This document shows, piece by piece, positions 25,395 through 33,585 of a stretch of DNA of 63,404 nucleotides. The notes under the pieces are model-generated. The model saw nothing but the letters and a program-made list of their open reading frames with translations, did no database searches and was not told the DNA's origin. Where the stretch lies: positions 1-63,404 of the forward strand of contig PLWQ01000035.1 in the NCBI GenBank assembly GCA_003165595.1. The letters run 5' to 3'. Made by a program: the position numbers and the translations under genes. Every line of letters begins with the position of its first letter. Position 1 is the stretch's first letter. The DNA comes from Fibrobacterota bacterium (GTDB lineage Bacteria; Fibrobacterota; Chitinivibrionia; Chitinivibrionales; FEN-1185).

Positions 25395-26216
25395 CTATCG
25401 GGCCGCCGTGTCGGCCGCCCAGAGAGCCGAAGCCGCTTTTTTCAATTCGTTATACCATGCATGCAGTTCCGACGGCGCCACGCCCACCGCAGCAGCAACC
25501 TTGTCGATCGGCTCGCCGCATTCCACTCTGGCAATAGCATTCCACCGCTGCTTCGGGGAAAGCTTCGCGGACCGCGCAGCGTCTTCCGAACCCGCCTTGG
25601 GTCCCTTGGGCCCGGCAGTGTCGACCGGCACCACGGCGCCGCCGTCGTCGGCGACCGTTATCTTGGTTCCTTCGCGAATTGCCTTGAGCACCTTTTCGAG
25701 CTTGGGCCCCAGGGGGTTCTTCTCGTCGTAGCCGCGCGACGCGAACCGTATTATTCCCATTGTATCAATAACGTACAGGGCGGGAAGCGATTTAACGCCG
25801 TAGCGCTCCGACGTCTTGGTGTAGGGATCGAGAAGAACCTGGATGGTGTATCCTTTTTCCTTGACAAAAGGCTCAACGATGTCGGCACCTTCCTTGTCGA
25901 TGCTGACGCACATGACGACGATGTTGTCCTTCTTGTGCTTTTCGGCGAACGACTGAAGCTCGGGAATTTCTTTCTGGCACGGCTTGCAATAGGTTGCCCA
26001 GAAGCTGAGGATCACCGTGTGCCGCACCTTGTTGACGTACGGCTTGGAGAGCGTTTCCCCACAGTAGATGGACAGCGAGACCCTGTCACCCGACAGGGAT
26101 GGAAGGGAGAAGCTCGGCGCCGCGGACCCGGCTTGAAGGAGCTTGCTCTCCTGCGCGTTTGCGCCGAAGGCCGCAAGCGCAACCACTGCAATGACGACTG
26201 CACCTATCCCTTTCAT
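25395..26216 (-). CDS. TlpA-like thiol-disulfide protein with C-terminal HTH-like module
   Basis: The 273-residue protein has a signal peptide (IGAVVIAVVALAAFGANAQ) and a TlpA/ResA-type thioredoxin fold with VILSFWATYCKPCQKEIPEL (CxxC at 77-80) and the cis-Pro segment KSLPALYVID. It should reduce periplasmic disulfides, for example in cytochrome or outer-membrane protein maturation. The last 55 residues are unusual: KLSPKQRWNAIARVECGEPI, DKVAAAVGVAPSELHAWYNE resembles a transposase-type helix-turn-helix, unexpected in an exported protein. ATG 26216 has AAAGGA upstream. It lies 46 bases after proC in the same direction. Confidence 0.9.
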   Translation of the reverse strand: MKGIGAVVIAVVALAAFGANAQESKLLQAGSAAPSFSLPSLSGDRVSLSIYCGETLSKPYVNKVRHTVILSFWATYCKPCQKEIPELQSFAEKHKKDNIVVMCVSIDKEGADIVEPFVKEKGYTIQVLLDPYTKTSERYGVKSLPALYVIDTMGIIRFASRGYDEKNPLGPKLEKVLKAIREGTKITVADDGGAVVPVDTAGPKGPKAGSEDAARSAKLSPKQRWNAIARVECGEPIDKVAAAVGVAPSELHAWYNELKKAASALWAADTAAR

Positions 26217-26262
26217 GCCATTTCCTTTCTTTGCCGCGGCAGCGCCGCCGGCGCAACCGCTC

Positions 26263-27066
26263 TCACTGTTTCCCGATTTCCTCGGCGCGAGCGGCCGCGT
26301 CGGCGACAGCCTTGATAACAGCGAATTTGAACTTGTTTTCTTCAAGAGCAAGAAGTCCTCGCACCGTGGTGCCGCCCGGCGACATCACCGCCGCCTTGAG
26401 CGCCGACGGCGACTCGGCGCGATCCTGTACCATGCGGGCCGCGCCCAGAACGGTCTGCACCGCGCACTCCTTGGCAACCGCGTAGGGAAGGCCGACGGCA
26501 ACCCCTCCTTCGATGAGCGCCTCGATGAACAAGTACACGTAAGCGGGGCCGCTCCCCGAGAGGCCGGTCACCGCATTGAGAAGCTTCTCCGGCACGCCGA
26601 TCACCTTGCCGAACGCGCCCAGGACCCGCTCGACTATTGCTTTGTCGGAATCCCTGCACCGGACGTTGAGACAATATGCCGACATCGCCTCGCCCACGAG
26701 GGCCGGCGCGTTGGGCATCACCCTGCAGATGCGCGCGTGCGCGGGCAGGAGTCGCTCAAGCTTTGCGATGCTGATCCCGGCGGCAATGGAAATGAAAAGA
26801 GGATTGTCGCTTTTCTGGGCAAGACCCGAAAACACACCGAGTGCTTCGGCCATGTCCTGCGGTTTAACCGCAAGGACCACGGCGTTGGCCTGGTTCTCCT
26901 CGAGATCCCATTCGTCGGGCGGAACCACCAGCGCTTCGTCGGGGAGGAACTTGAGCACCGCCTCGCTCTTGTCGTACGCGATTATGGAAATGTCGGCGTA
27001 ACGCTTGAGCAGGCCCGTTATGATCGCCCGCCCCATGTTGCCGCAACCCAGGACTGCTACTCGCAT
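26263..27066 (-). CDS. proC: Pyrroline-5-carboxylate reductase
   Basis: The 267-residue enzyme reduces pyrroline-5-carboxylate to proline with NAD(P)H. The Rossmann start is VAVLGCGNMGRAIITGLLKR; further motifs are VVLAVKPQDM, RVMPNAPALVGEAMSAYCLN and the dimer-domain signature VTGLSGSGPAYVYLFIEALI...SPGGTTVRGLLALEE. The start codon lies next to a TTGAAAGT-type tandem repeat. A good promoter lies about 370 bases upstream, with a MITE-like element between. Confidence 0.97.
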   Translation of the reverse strand: MRVAVLGCGNMGRAIITGLLKRYADISIIAYDKSEAVLKFLPDEALVVPPDEWDLEENQANAVVLAVKPQDMAEALGVFSGLAQKSDNPLFISIAAGISIAKLERLLPAHARICRVMPNAPALVGEAMSAYCLNVRCRDSDKAIVERVLGAFGKVIGVPEKLLNAVTGLSGSGPAYVYLFIEALIEGGVAVGLPYAVAKECAVQTVLGAARMVQDRAESPSALKAAVMSPGGTTVRGLLALEENKFKFAVIKAVADAAARAEEIGKQ

Positions 27067-27087
27067 GGAAAGCCCCCCAAAAAAACA

Positions 27088-27120
27088 GTTGAGAAGTTTA
27101 AAAGTTTAAAAGTTGAAAGG
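27088..27120. repeat. Short tandem repeat upstream of proC
   Basis: About four imperfect units of AAGTTTAAA/GTTGAAAGG type run from 27088 to 27120, in the region that would be the proC leader. They belong to the same class as the runs at 7036, 40012 and 40739. Confidence 0.7.
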
Positions 27121-27162
27121 AAATGGATCGCGCAACAAGAAGTGGCTGGCGCGAGACTGTTC

Positions 27163-27304
27163 AGGGGACCTCTAAATATTCAAAAACGCGTTTTGTCATT
27201 GCGAGCGAAGCGAAGCAATCTCGCGTTTTTGCAAAGAATTACGGGAGATTGCCACGTCGCTACGCTCCTCGCAATGACATCGAGGCAATTATTAGAGGTT
27301 CCCT
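27163..27304. mobile_element. Second MITE-like element, same terminal repeats
   Basis: AGGGGACCTCTAAATAT (27163-27179) and ATTATTAGAGGTTCCCT (27288-27304) are inverted copies matching at 14 of 17 positions and match the ends of the element at 22434-22607. The core is different: it holds an inverted pair starting GTCATTGCGAGCGAAGCG (27195-27222) and ending CTCGCAATGAC (27245-27278), a motif widespread in bacterial intergenic DNA. No ORF is inside. The remainder of the 27067-27577 gap holds a promoter (27442-27470) and no recognisable gene. Confidence 0.78.
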
Positions 27305-27441
27305 AAATAAGGGCAGAACGAGGAGGTAGTGAATGGATCGACCTCGCAATGAGGTTGTAATGGTGGCGAAGGTCTTCCAGGGTTACATTGGTTTTTTGCA
27401 CGATCCGTGGGCATTGGAAGCAAACCTGATGGTGTATTGTT

Positions 27442-27470
27442 ATTGTACCATGGTTCTTCCGCAATTTCAA
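27442..27470 (-). promoter_or_regulatory. Sigma70-like promoter, probably for proC
   Basis: On the minus strand TTGAAA (27465-27470), 17 bases and TACAAT (27442-27447) form a good promoter pointing at proC, about 370 bases away. The leader would contain the MITE-like element and a tandem repeat. Confidence 0.65.
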
Positions 27471-27577
27471 ATGCCAATCTGTCAATTTTGATTGTGCCGC
27501 CTATTTTTATGCTTTTACCCGTGTCGGGACGTATTTATTGCAAGATTTTAGCCTCATACGGTCAAGAAGGGCAACGC

Positions 27578-28876
27578 ATGAATCTTAATCTTAACCCGCG
27601 GGATGCTTCCGCCCTTGTCGCGCTTTCTTCACGCGACCAATCGGCCGCGCTGTCATTGTTCAACGGCCTTTCCACGCCGCGCCAGGCGGCATTAGTCGCC
27701 GCGGCCTCGCCGTTCGACAAAAAGGAACTACTGTTCCTCGCGCGGGATCTTTCGACCCTGTTCGAGGAATTGCATGGACGCGACGTGTATCTGGCCCTCG
27801 AATCGGCAACGGCGTCTGAATTCGACGTGCTCGTGGAACGCATCGGCCCGCGACACCTCAATTTCCTGCTTGCCATGGGTTGCTGGTCGAAAGGTGAAAT
27901 CGACGATGCAAGGCTTCTGAGTTGGCTTGGCATTCTCAACAACTGCGATGCTTCCGTGGCACTGGCGGCCATTGCCGACATAGAGGCCGATTTCCTCGTC
28001 GCCGCTCTCTCCCCCCATTTCGAGGTGCAAAGCGACGAAAGTGTGGAGCCCGAGGACAACCGCGGCATGAGCGAGGCCTATTCGTTTACTCCTGATCATT
28101 GCCGCTTCGACAACGAGGCGGTCGAGGATTTCATGGAACGCCTCTTCTCGGCGGACAAGACGCTGTTCGCGTTGATTTGCTATAAGCGCGTATTCGGCAA
28201 TCCGGACGAAATCTTCGAAAGCGCCCGCCTGTCGTATTCCCGCAGGCTTCAAAACGAAGGATTGCCGTCGTACGAAGAGGCTGTCGCGGTTTACGAAAAG
28301 GGCTGGGACATTCTGCACGATGCGGATATCGCCAGATTCTCCCGCACAAAAGGCGTTGAGAGATCGGACCCCAGCGCGCTCTTCTTTACGCGGGCGCTGG
28401 GCGTTCTTAGCACCTCGGGCCATGGCGACCGTCGTCTTGCAGGTGATTTCTCGTCCCTGCTTCAAAAGATCGCCGTCGCAGACGGCAGGGGCATGGACGA
28501 CGATTCTCGCCGCCGCGCCGTACGAAAAGCGGAGATCTTCATAAGCCTTGGACTCGAACAGGCCAGCAAGGGCGATGTCGTTGTCGCCGCGGCGCTGCTT
28601 TCTCAAAACGGCGCCACGCCGTTTTTCAAGGCGGGGCACGACATGGTTTCGCTCCTCGCAAAGAAAGCCGGCGACGTGCTCGAAAGATCAATTGACAATG
28701 AGGTAAACGATGCGGATTTGCCCGATCGCGCGGTGCTCCAGAACGCGGCGCAGGAAATACCCAGGATTACCCTTGAAGACGGGAAAGGCAGGATGGTACG
28801 GACACTGGCGGAGTTTGAGGCGGTCCGCAGGAAAGTGCTGAATCTCGACGCACCCGGTAAAAAACCACGGTCGTAG
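27578..28876 (+). CDS. DUF6178-like protein
   Basis: The 432-residue soluble protein has a pattern I associate with DUF6178: LSTPRQAALVAAASPFDKKE, LHGRDVYLALESATASEFDV, LLAMGCWSKGEIDDARLLSW, then a long helical C-terminus. The family occurs in deltaproteobacteria and relatives and has no known function. ATG 27578 has AGAAGGG 6 bases upstream; the frame runs open another 57 codons upstream without a site. No catalytic motif was recognised. Confidence 0.7.
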   Translation: MNLNLNPRDASALVALSSRDQSAALSLFNGLSTPRQAALVAAASPFDKKELLFLARDLSTLFEELHGRDVYLALESATASEFDVLVERIGPRHLNFLLAMGCWSKGEIDDARLLSWLGILNNCDASVALAAIADIEADFLVAALSPHFEVQSDESVEPEDNRGMSEAYSFTPDHCRFDNEAVEDFMERLFSADKTLFALICYKRVFGNPDEIFESARLSYSRRLQNEGLPSYEEAVAVYEKGWDILHDADIARFSRTKGVERSDPSALFFTRALGVLSTSGHGDRRLAGDFSSLLQKIAVADGRGMDDDSRRRAVRKAEIFISLGLEQASKGDVVVAAALLSQNGATPFFKAGHDMVSLLAKKAGDVLERSIDNEVNDADLPDRAVLQNAAQEIPRITLEDGKGRMVRTLAEFEAVRRKVLNLDAPGKKPRS

Positions 28877-29032
28877 GCCATGGTGCGTCTTTGTGAAAAC
28901 GCCGCAGGCTTTTCCCAAAGGGCTCTTTGTGCTTCACAAAATCATTCGCGCTGGTTCGCGCGGAGTTGTGAATGGAGCCGGGAGCGAGTCAAAGTGGAAA
29001 CACGCACTCTGTCAAGAGGCAACCGAAAACCG

Positions 29033-29560
29033 TCAATGTTGACCCTGCTTTTCTTCAAAGGGCCTCTCGCTTCCCCACATCCTCCAGATTATCACTATCG
29101 GAAAAATTATCCACGATGCATTCGCTCCGAGCACGGCCCAGAAGTGCGGGGAGGCATGCGGCCCAAACAGCTCCTCGCTCAGGATGATGGTCACGTTGGT
29201 AAGCATCACGGCCGAGTACAGAAGACTGGGCATGCGTATCCAGTTCCTGCCTTTGAAAAAGCCAAACATTGCGACAAGGTAGAATGGGCCAAAAAGCAGC
29301 ACGTCGATCCAGATTGTGGCGCGCCACCATACAGGGCGCGCGTAGAGGAGCGGGTCGAACGTTCTCCCCCACCAGTGCGCCACATCGACCAGGAAACGGG
29401 GCGGCCACACCGGGTACGTAAAGTGCGCCGTATTGGGAATAACGATTTGTTCCAGGTCGAAGAAATACGTGATGAATACAGCATTGAAAAAGAAGAAACC
29501 GAGAATGAAGATGTCAAGCGGACGTTGCTTGAGCGGGATAGTTCGCGACGCCATAATCAT
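29033..29560 (-). CDS. EXPERA-domain membrane protein (TMEM97/EBP-like)
   Basis: The 175-residue protein has four membrane helices in the order of the EXPERA family (emopamil-binding protein, TM6SF, TMEM97): RPLDIFILGFFFFNAVFITY, FDLEQIVIP, then WWRATIWIDVLLFGPFYLVA with the family acidic residue, MFGFFKGRNWIRMPSLLYSA, and a last helix. In eukaryotes these bind sterols or act as sterol isomerases. The ATG overlaps the stop of the upstream histidine kinase as ATGA, so the two are coupled. A lipid-binding role is inferred from the fold. Confidence 0.83.
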   Translation of the reverse strand: MIMASRTIPLKQRPLDIFILGFFFFNAVFITYFFDLEQIVIPNTAHFTYPVWPPRFLVDVAHWWGRTFDPLLYARPVWWRATIWIDVLLFGPFYLVAMFGFFKGRNWIRMPSLLYSAVMLTNVTIILSEELFGPHASPHFWAVLGANASWIIFPIVIIWRMWGSERPFEEKQGQH

Positions 29561-31608
29561 GCCCCCCGGGTTCCTTCAGGTAGACCCGCCTCGGTTTGCT
29601 GCACAGCGGTATCCTCGCCATACGTCAGAGGGATCTCCACGTACATGGTTGTGCCGCACCCCTCCTCGCTTTCGAACCAGATGCGGCCGCCATGCTTTTC
29701 CACGATGTCTTTTGCTATGGAAAGTCCCAGGCCGGTCGATGCCTCGCGTCCGGTTCCTTGCCTGCCTGCGGTGGTAAACGGGGCAAACACGAATTCCCGA
29801 ATGTCTGGGGGAATGCCGATTCCCGTATCCGCCACCACGAGGCGGGCCCTGTCGATGCCCGGCTCAACCCGAAGAACCACCCTGCCATTCGCAGGTGTGA
29901 ACTTGATGGCGTTGGACAGGATGTTGTCTATGACCCGTGTGAAGCTCGACTTGTTGATACGAACAAAAACCGGCCCCTTGGGCTTATCGAAATCGAGTGA
30001 CAGGCCCTTTTCCCGTGCGCGTACCTGGTACAGGTTAAACGACGTGCGGGCAAATGCCGCAAGTTCTACTTTCTCGGCCGAAACCGCGGCCCCGGTTTCC
30101 CTGGCGCGCGCCTGGTCGAGAAGGGTGGTAATGGTATTCATTGCCTGGGAGCATGCCTGCTTGATAAGGTTTGTGCTCTCGGCGAACGACAGGCCGGTGG
30201 TACCCCGGGGGCCGCTTCGCTCCAGGAGCGTCGTGGTAAGCAAGATGGCGCCGATGGGATTCTTGAGATCGTGCGCGACAGCGCCGATGATCCTGTCCTT
30301 CTGCACATTGGAAGCCTGCAATTCGGCGGTCCGATCCCTTACCTTTTTGTCAAGTTCCTCGTTCAGTTCTTCCAGCCGGGCATAGACCGCCGCGAACTTT
30401 CGCGCCAAAAGCACGGTCATGATGAGAATGAACACGACAAATGCGTACGGCATGGTAAACGAGAACGGCACCAGCCCGAAAAAGGCGAAAAAGTCGTGCA
30501 GGCCGGAAACGATGAAAACGGCGAGGCCGGCAGCCACGACCCAGGCATCGAACGATCCCCCGATGGCATGCACAACAACGAACCGAACCAGAAACGGAAT
30601 CACGGCGAATGTTGTAGCATACCACGCGATACGGACGGCGTAACTTGCCTCCGGGCCAACCACGCAGGCGGCAACAGCCAATACCCCGAGCCACACGCTG
30701 CAATATTCGACCACCCTGTTTCGGGACCGCGACACATAGCTCGTGATAAACAGCAGGAAAAAAAGCGTCATGCATATTCCCGCACAAACATCTACCTTGC
30801 CCGCAATGCCGTCGAATTGGGAGTATAAGAGTGACTTGACGCTCGTGTTGGCGCTCATGAAGAAGGAGAACGAAAGCGTGAGCAGGCCAAAGTGCAGGTT
30901 ATACCGATCTTTTCGCCGCAGCATCCCCAGAATGAGGTAATAGATCGCAATTGCCATAAAGCAACCAAGCATAAAAAAGGATACAACGAGCGACCTGTCG
31001 TAATCGTCCAGTATGGCCCTGGCGCGCCCGATAGTCGGCGACACTCGCACACCGTGAAAATCGGATCGAAAAAACGGGGTGTACACCGCAAACAAGTAGT
31101 TGGACGACGCGGAAAGGAAGGAGGACGAAGGCACGATACAGTGCCCTTCCTCGTCACCCCCGGCCAGGAAAGGGTTCCTGGTACCGGTGGAGCATACGGG
31201 AAACCGGTTTACAAAGAACCTGGCAGGGTCGCCGCTGCGGCCGGTCTCCATTGCAACCGGATTCCCCCGCGCCGCGAGCGTGCATACGGCCGCGGGAATG
31301 GCCCATCGAATAGTGACGGTCTCAAGATAATTCTTTCCGGAATACAGAGTCGAAAAAGACAAGGGGCTTTTCGCATGCTTCCAGGCGCATTCACCGGGCG
31401 AAAGCACCATCGCCGAGTCGAAACCAATCAGGTAGTCGCAATTGCCCGAGAGCGAGCAGGCTCCGCCGGCATGTGAGCGCGCCGCACAAAGCAACAGACC
31501 AATGGCCCCGATGCGGGCAGCAAGACGCCACCTGCCGGCGCTCACCGGGGCAAAACGCCTGCCTGCAAGTACTGGCCGGACACCACTCGCCGTGCGCACC
31601 ATAACCAT
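29557..31608 (-). CDS. 7TM sensor histidine kinase (7TMR-DISM-like)
   Basis: The ~683-residue protein begins with a signal-like segment and a periplasmic domain of about 170 residues, then seven membrane helices (from SLVVSFFMLGCFMAIAIYYL to FVVFILIMTVLLARKFAAVY) as in 7TMR-DISM receptors. After a coiled coil comes the HisKA domain (IIGAVAHDLKNPIGAILLTT; H-box His) and HATPase_c with N-box NILSNAIKFTPANG, G1 ADTGIGIPPD and G2 TGLGLSIAKDIVEKHGG. The ATG at 31608 is a best guess. No response regulator is adjacent; an EXPERA gene follows with a 4-base overlap. Confidence 0.9.
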   Translation of the reverse strand: MVMVRTASGVRPVLAGRRFAPVSAGRWRLAARIGAIGLLLCAARSHAGGACSLSGNCDYLIGFDSAMVLSPGECAWKHAKSPLSFSTLYSGKNYLETVTIRWAIPAAVCTLAARGNPVAMETGRSGDPARFFVNRFPVCSTGTRNPFLAGGDEEGHCIVPSSSFLSASSNYLFAVYTPFFRSDFHGVRVSPTIGRARAILDDYDRSLVVSFFMLGCFMAIAIYYLILGMLRRKDRYNLHFGLLTLSFSFFMSANTSVKSLLYSQFDGIAGKVDVCAGICMTLFFLLFITSYVSRSRNRVVEYCSVWLGVLAVAACVVGPEASYAVRIAWYATTFAVIPFLVRFVVVHAIGGSFDAWVVAAGLAVFIVSGLHDFFAFFGLVPFSFTMPYAFVVFILIMTVLLARKFAAVYARLEELNEELDKKVRDRTAELQASNVQKDRIIGAVAHDLKNPIGAILLTTTLLERSGPRGTTGLSFAESTNLIKQACSQAMNTITTLLDQARARETGAAVSAEKVELAAFARTSFNLYQVRAREKGLSLDFDKPKGPVFVRINKSSFTRVIDNILSNAIKFTPANGRVVLRVEPGIDRARLVVADTGIGIPPDIREFVFAPFTTAGRQGTGREASTGLGLSIAKDIVEKHGGRIWFESEEGCGTTMYVEIPLTYGEDTAVQQTEAGLPEGTRGA

Positions 31609-31618
31609 AGCAGAGCCC

Positions 31619-31659
31619 TTGTCTAGGCCGCTTGCAGTTTGCAAAGCGGCTGTAGACAA
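31619..31659 (-). promoter_or_regulatory. Large palindrome at the kinase transcription start
   Basis: TTGTCTA (31619-31625) pairs with TAGACAA (31653-31659), and inside it GCCGCTTGC pairs with GCaAAGCGGC with one bulge. The 41-base structure starts at the -10 box and would cover the transcription start and early leader, like an operator or attenuator. Confidence 0.65.
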
Positions 31660-31687
31660 AATAGGTGTTATGGGTGCATAGTGTCAA
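31658..31687 (-). promoter_or_regulatory. Sigma70-like promoter of the kinase/EXPERA pair
   Basis: TTGACA (31682-31687 on the minus strand), 18 bases and TATTTT (31658-31663) lie about 50 bases upstream of the kinase ATG at 31608. The palindrome at 31619-31659 overlaps the -10 box by two bases. Confidence 0.75.
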
Positions 31688-31861
31688 CCGGCATGCGTTA
31701 CGGCAGATCCGGCAAAAAGCCGGGGCGGCCGACTGGCCTGCAAGAAAACCGAGCTTCGCGCTTGCCCGCACGCTCGTTCTTTACATCAAGGCCAAGGATT
31801 TGGTATATTTAGGCGGTAGAAGAGTGCGGGTTGGTTCACAACCTTGAGCGAGGCTTTTCAA

Positions 31862-32323
31862 ATGCGAAACATGATGGTATGGGCGGCGGTGCTCTCGGCT
31901 CTTGTGGTTCCGCCCGCCCATGCTGCGCGCCTTAGTTGCGCCAGTCAAGGCTCGGTGAGGGCGCAGGATTCGCTCATGGCATATTATTCGTGGCCCGTGA
32001 TTTACCGCGTGTACCGTACCTACGAGAGATGCGACGAAAACGCGTTCTTCTCCCAGGCTTTTTCAACCGCCGTCATCAAGACGCTTATCAAGAAATGGGA
32101 TTCCATTTCCGAACTCCAGAAGTTTGCCGGGGCCGATTCCACATTCCTCGACTTTGTCCTGATGCACATCGACGCCACCGCCGAATACGAAGACATAAAG
32201 CAGATCCTTGCCAGTACCTCAAAGAACAGCCCCAAAAAATGCGAGAAGCTCTGCGCGCGACTGCACGCCAGGACCGCGCGCGCAGCCGCGCAAATCGAAC
32301 AAATGCTCGAGGAACAGAGATAA
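31862..32323 (+). CDS. Secreted hypothetical protein
   Basis: The 153-residue protein has a Sec signal peptide (MMVWAAVLSALVVPPAHAAR) and a mature, mostly helical part with four to five cysteines (YRTYERCDENAFFSQ, KKCEKLCARLHARTARAAAQ). No family was recognised. ATG 31862 is chosen with GAGCGAGG upstream. It is divergent from the histidine kinase, from which it is separated by the promoter-palindrome region, so it could share regulation. Confidence 0.7.
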   Translation: MRNMMVWAAVLSALVVPPAHAARLSCASQGSVRAQDSLMAYYSWPVIYRVYRTYERCDENAFFSQAFSTAVIKTLIKKWDSISELQKFAGADSTFLDFVLMHIDATAEYEDIKQILASTSKNSPKKCEKLCARLHARTARAAAQIEQMLEEQR

Positions 32324-32353
32324 CAAGCCCGCCCCGCCGAGTAATTGCCGGTC

Positions 32354-33352
32354 CTAGAGGCCCTGCACCGTCTCCCCGGCCTTTTCAAACAAGGCAAAGG
32401 CGTTTACAAAGTCTTGAGGAAACGGCGCGACGACGGTGAATTCCGTGCGCGAAACAGGATGGACGAAGGAAATGCTTCGCGCATGGAGCGCATGCCTCGC
32501 AAAGCATTTGTATATGCTCGCAACAAACGGACGGCACAGGGGCGCCACCCGCGCCGCGGCACCGGTTCCGCCGTAGAGCGAGTCGGCAAGCACGGGAAAA
32601 CCGGCCGCGCTTGCGTGAACGCGAATCTGGTGGGTGCGCCCCGTGTGAGGCATAAAACGCACTACCGACACGCCGCAGCAATGTGCCGCCAGATCGTAAC
32701 GGGTGAGCGCATCCTTGCCGTCAAGACGCACCGACCGTTTCACCGGGTCGCGCCGCGACCGCCCCAGCGGTTCGCGCATGCTGCCCTGGGCGTCCGGTCG
32801 CCGGCCGATGCAGATGCCGATGTATTGTTTATGCATTTCGCGCGCCTCGAACATGTGGCCCAGCGCGGCATGAACTTGGTCGGTCTTTGCCGCAAGCACC
32901 ACGCCCGACGTGTCTTTGTCGAGCCGGTGAACGATCCCGGGCCTGTCCGGCTCCCACCCTGCCGAGAGGCTTTTTACATGATGAAGCAGCGCATTTACCA
33001 GCGTCCCATCTCCCACTCCGTTTCCAGGATGCACAACCATGCCGGCCGGTTTGTTGACCGCAACAAGCGCGTCGTCTTCGTAAAGGATATCCAGCGGAAT
33101 GTCCTGCGACGCCGGTCCCGTCCCGGCATCGAAGGAAGCCGAGGGCATTTCAAGAGCAATTTCGTCGCCGGCGTTCACCTGCGTCTTTTTCGCCGCGGGT
33201 CTGCCGTTGAGCAGCACCCGTTCCTGTTCGATCAAGTGCTGGATTTTCGCGCGTGACAAGGAGGCGAGAGTGCGGGTGAGAAAAACGTCGAGGCGCTCCG
33301 CGGAAACTTCACTTCCGGCAATGATCCGGCTCGCTGCCGATGTAAAGTCCAT
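32354..33352 (-). CDS. rluD: RluD-family rRNA pseudouridine synthase
   Basis: The 332-residue enzyme has an N-terminal S4 RNA-binding domain (SAERLDVFLTRTLASLSRAK, IQHLIEQERVLLNGRPAAKK) and a RluA/RluD catalytic domain with PGIVHRLDKDTSGVVLAAKT (catalytic Asp), GRTHQIRVHASAAGFPVLAD and SLYGG. It converts uridines of 23S rRNA helix 69 if it is a true RluD; RluC-type specificity cannot be excluded. ATG 33352 is chosen; an open frame runs 11 codons upstream. It is 233 bases after lspA in the same direction. Confidence 0.92.
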   Translation of the reverse strand: MDFTSAASRIIAGSEVSAERLDVFLTRTLASLSRAKIQHLIEQERVLLNGRPAAKKTQVNAGDEIALEMPSASFDAGTGPASQDIPLDILYEDDALVAVNKPAGMVVHPGNGVGDGTLVNALLHHVKSLSAGWEPDRPGIVHRLDKDTSGVVLAAKTDQVHAALGHMFEAREMHKQYIGICIGRRPDAQGSMREPLGRSRRDPVKRSVRLDGKDALTRYDLAAHCCGVSVVRFMPHTGRTHQIRVHASAAGFPVLADSLYGGTGAAARVAPLCRPFVASIYKCFARHALHARSISFVHPVSRTEFTVVAPFPQDFVNAFALFEKAGETVQGL

Positions 33353-33384
33353 GGGATGCGACCTTCGCTGTGAGCAAACGACCA

Positions 33385-33520
33385 CCGCCAGAGGCGGGGG
33401 CTTTAGTTCACCCCTGAAAGGGGTGAACTAAAGAGAAAGCCGCGTACTCGCGGCGACGTTTACCATTGCCACACGGCCTTAGGCCGTGATCACTGACGGA
33501 AATTCCCAAAGGGATTTCCG
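33385..33520. repeat. Array of five perfect palindromes between lspA and rluD
   Basis: In order: CCGCC/GGCGG (33385-33397), CTTTAGTTCACCCC/GGGGTGAACTAAAG with loop TGAAA (33401-33433), GCCGCG/CGCGGC (33439-33454), CACGGCCT/AGGCCGTG (33472-33488), and CGGAAATTCCC/GGGATTTCCG (33497-33520). The array has no coding potential. It resembles clustered REP/BIME sequences such as those mobilised by RAYT transposases, though no such gene is in the window. Confidence 0.75.
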
Positions 33521-33585
33521 CTAATCTTTTACACGGGCAATGATTGGGGACGGATGCCTGCGGGCCGCGAATGCCGACGGTAAGG

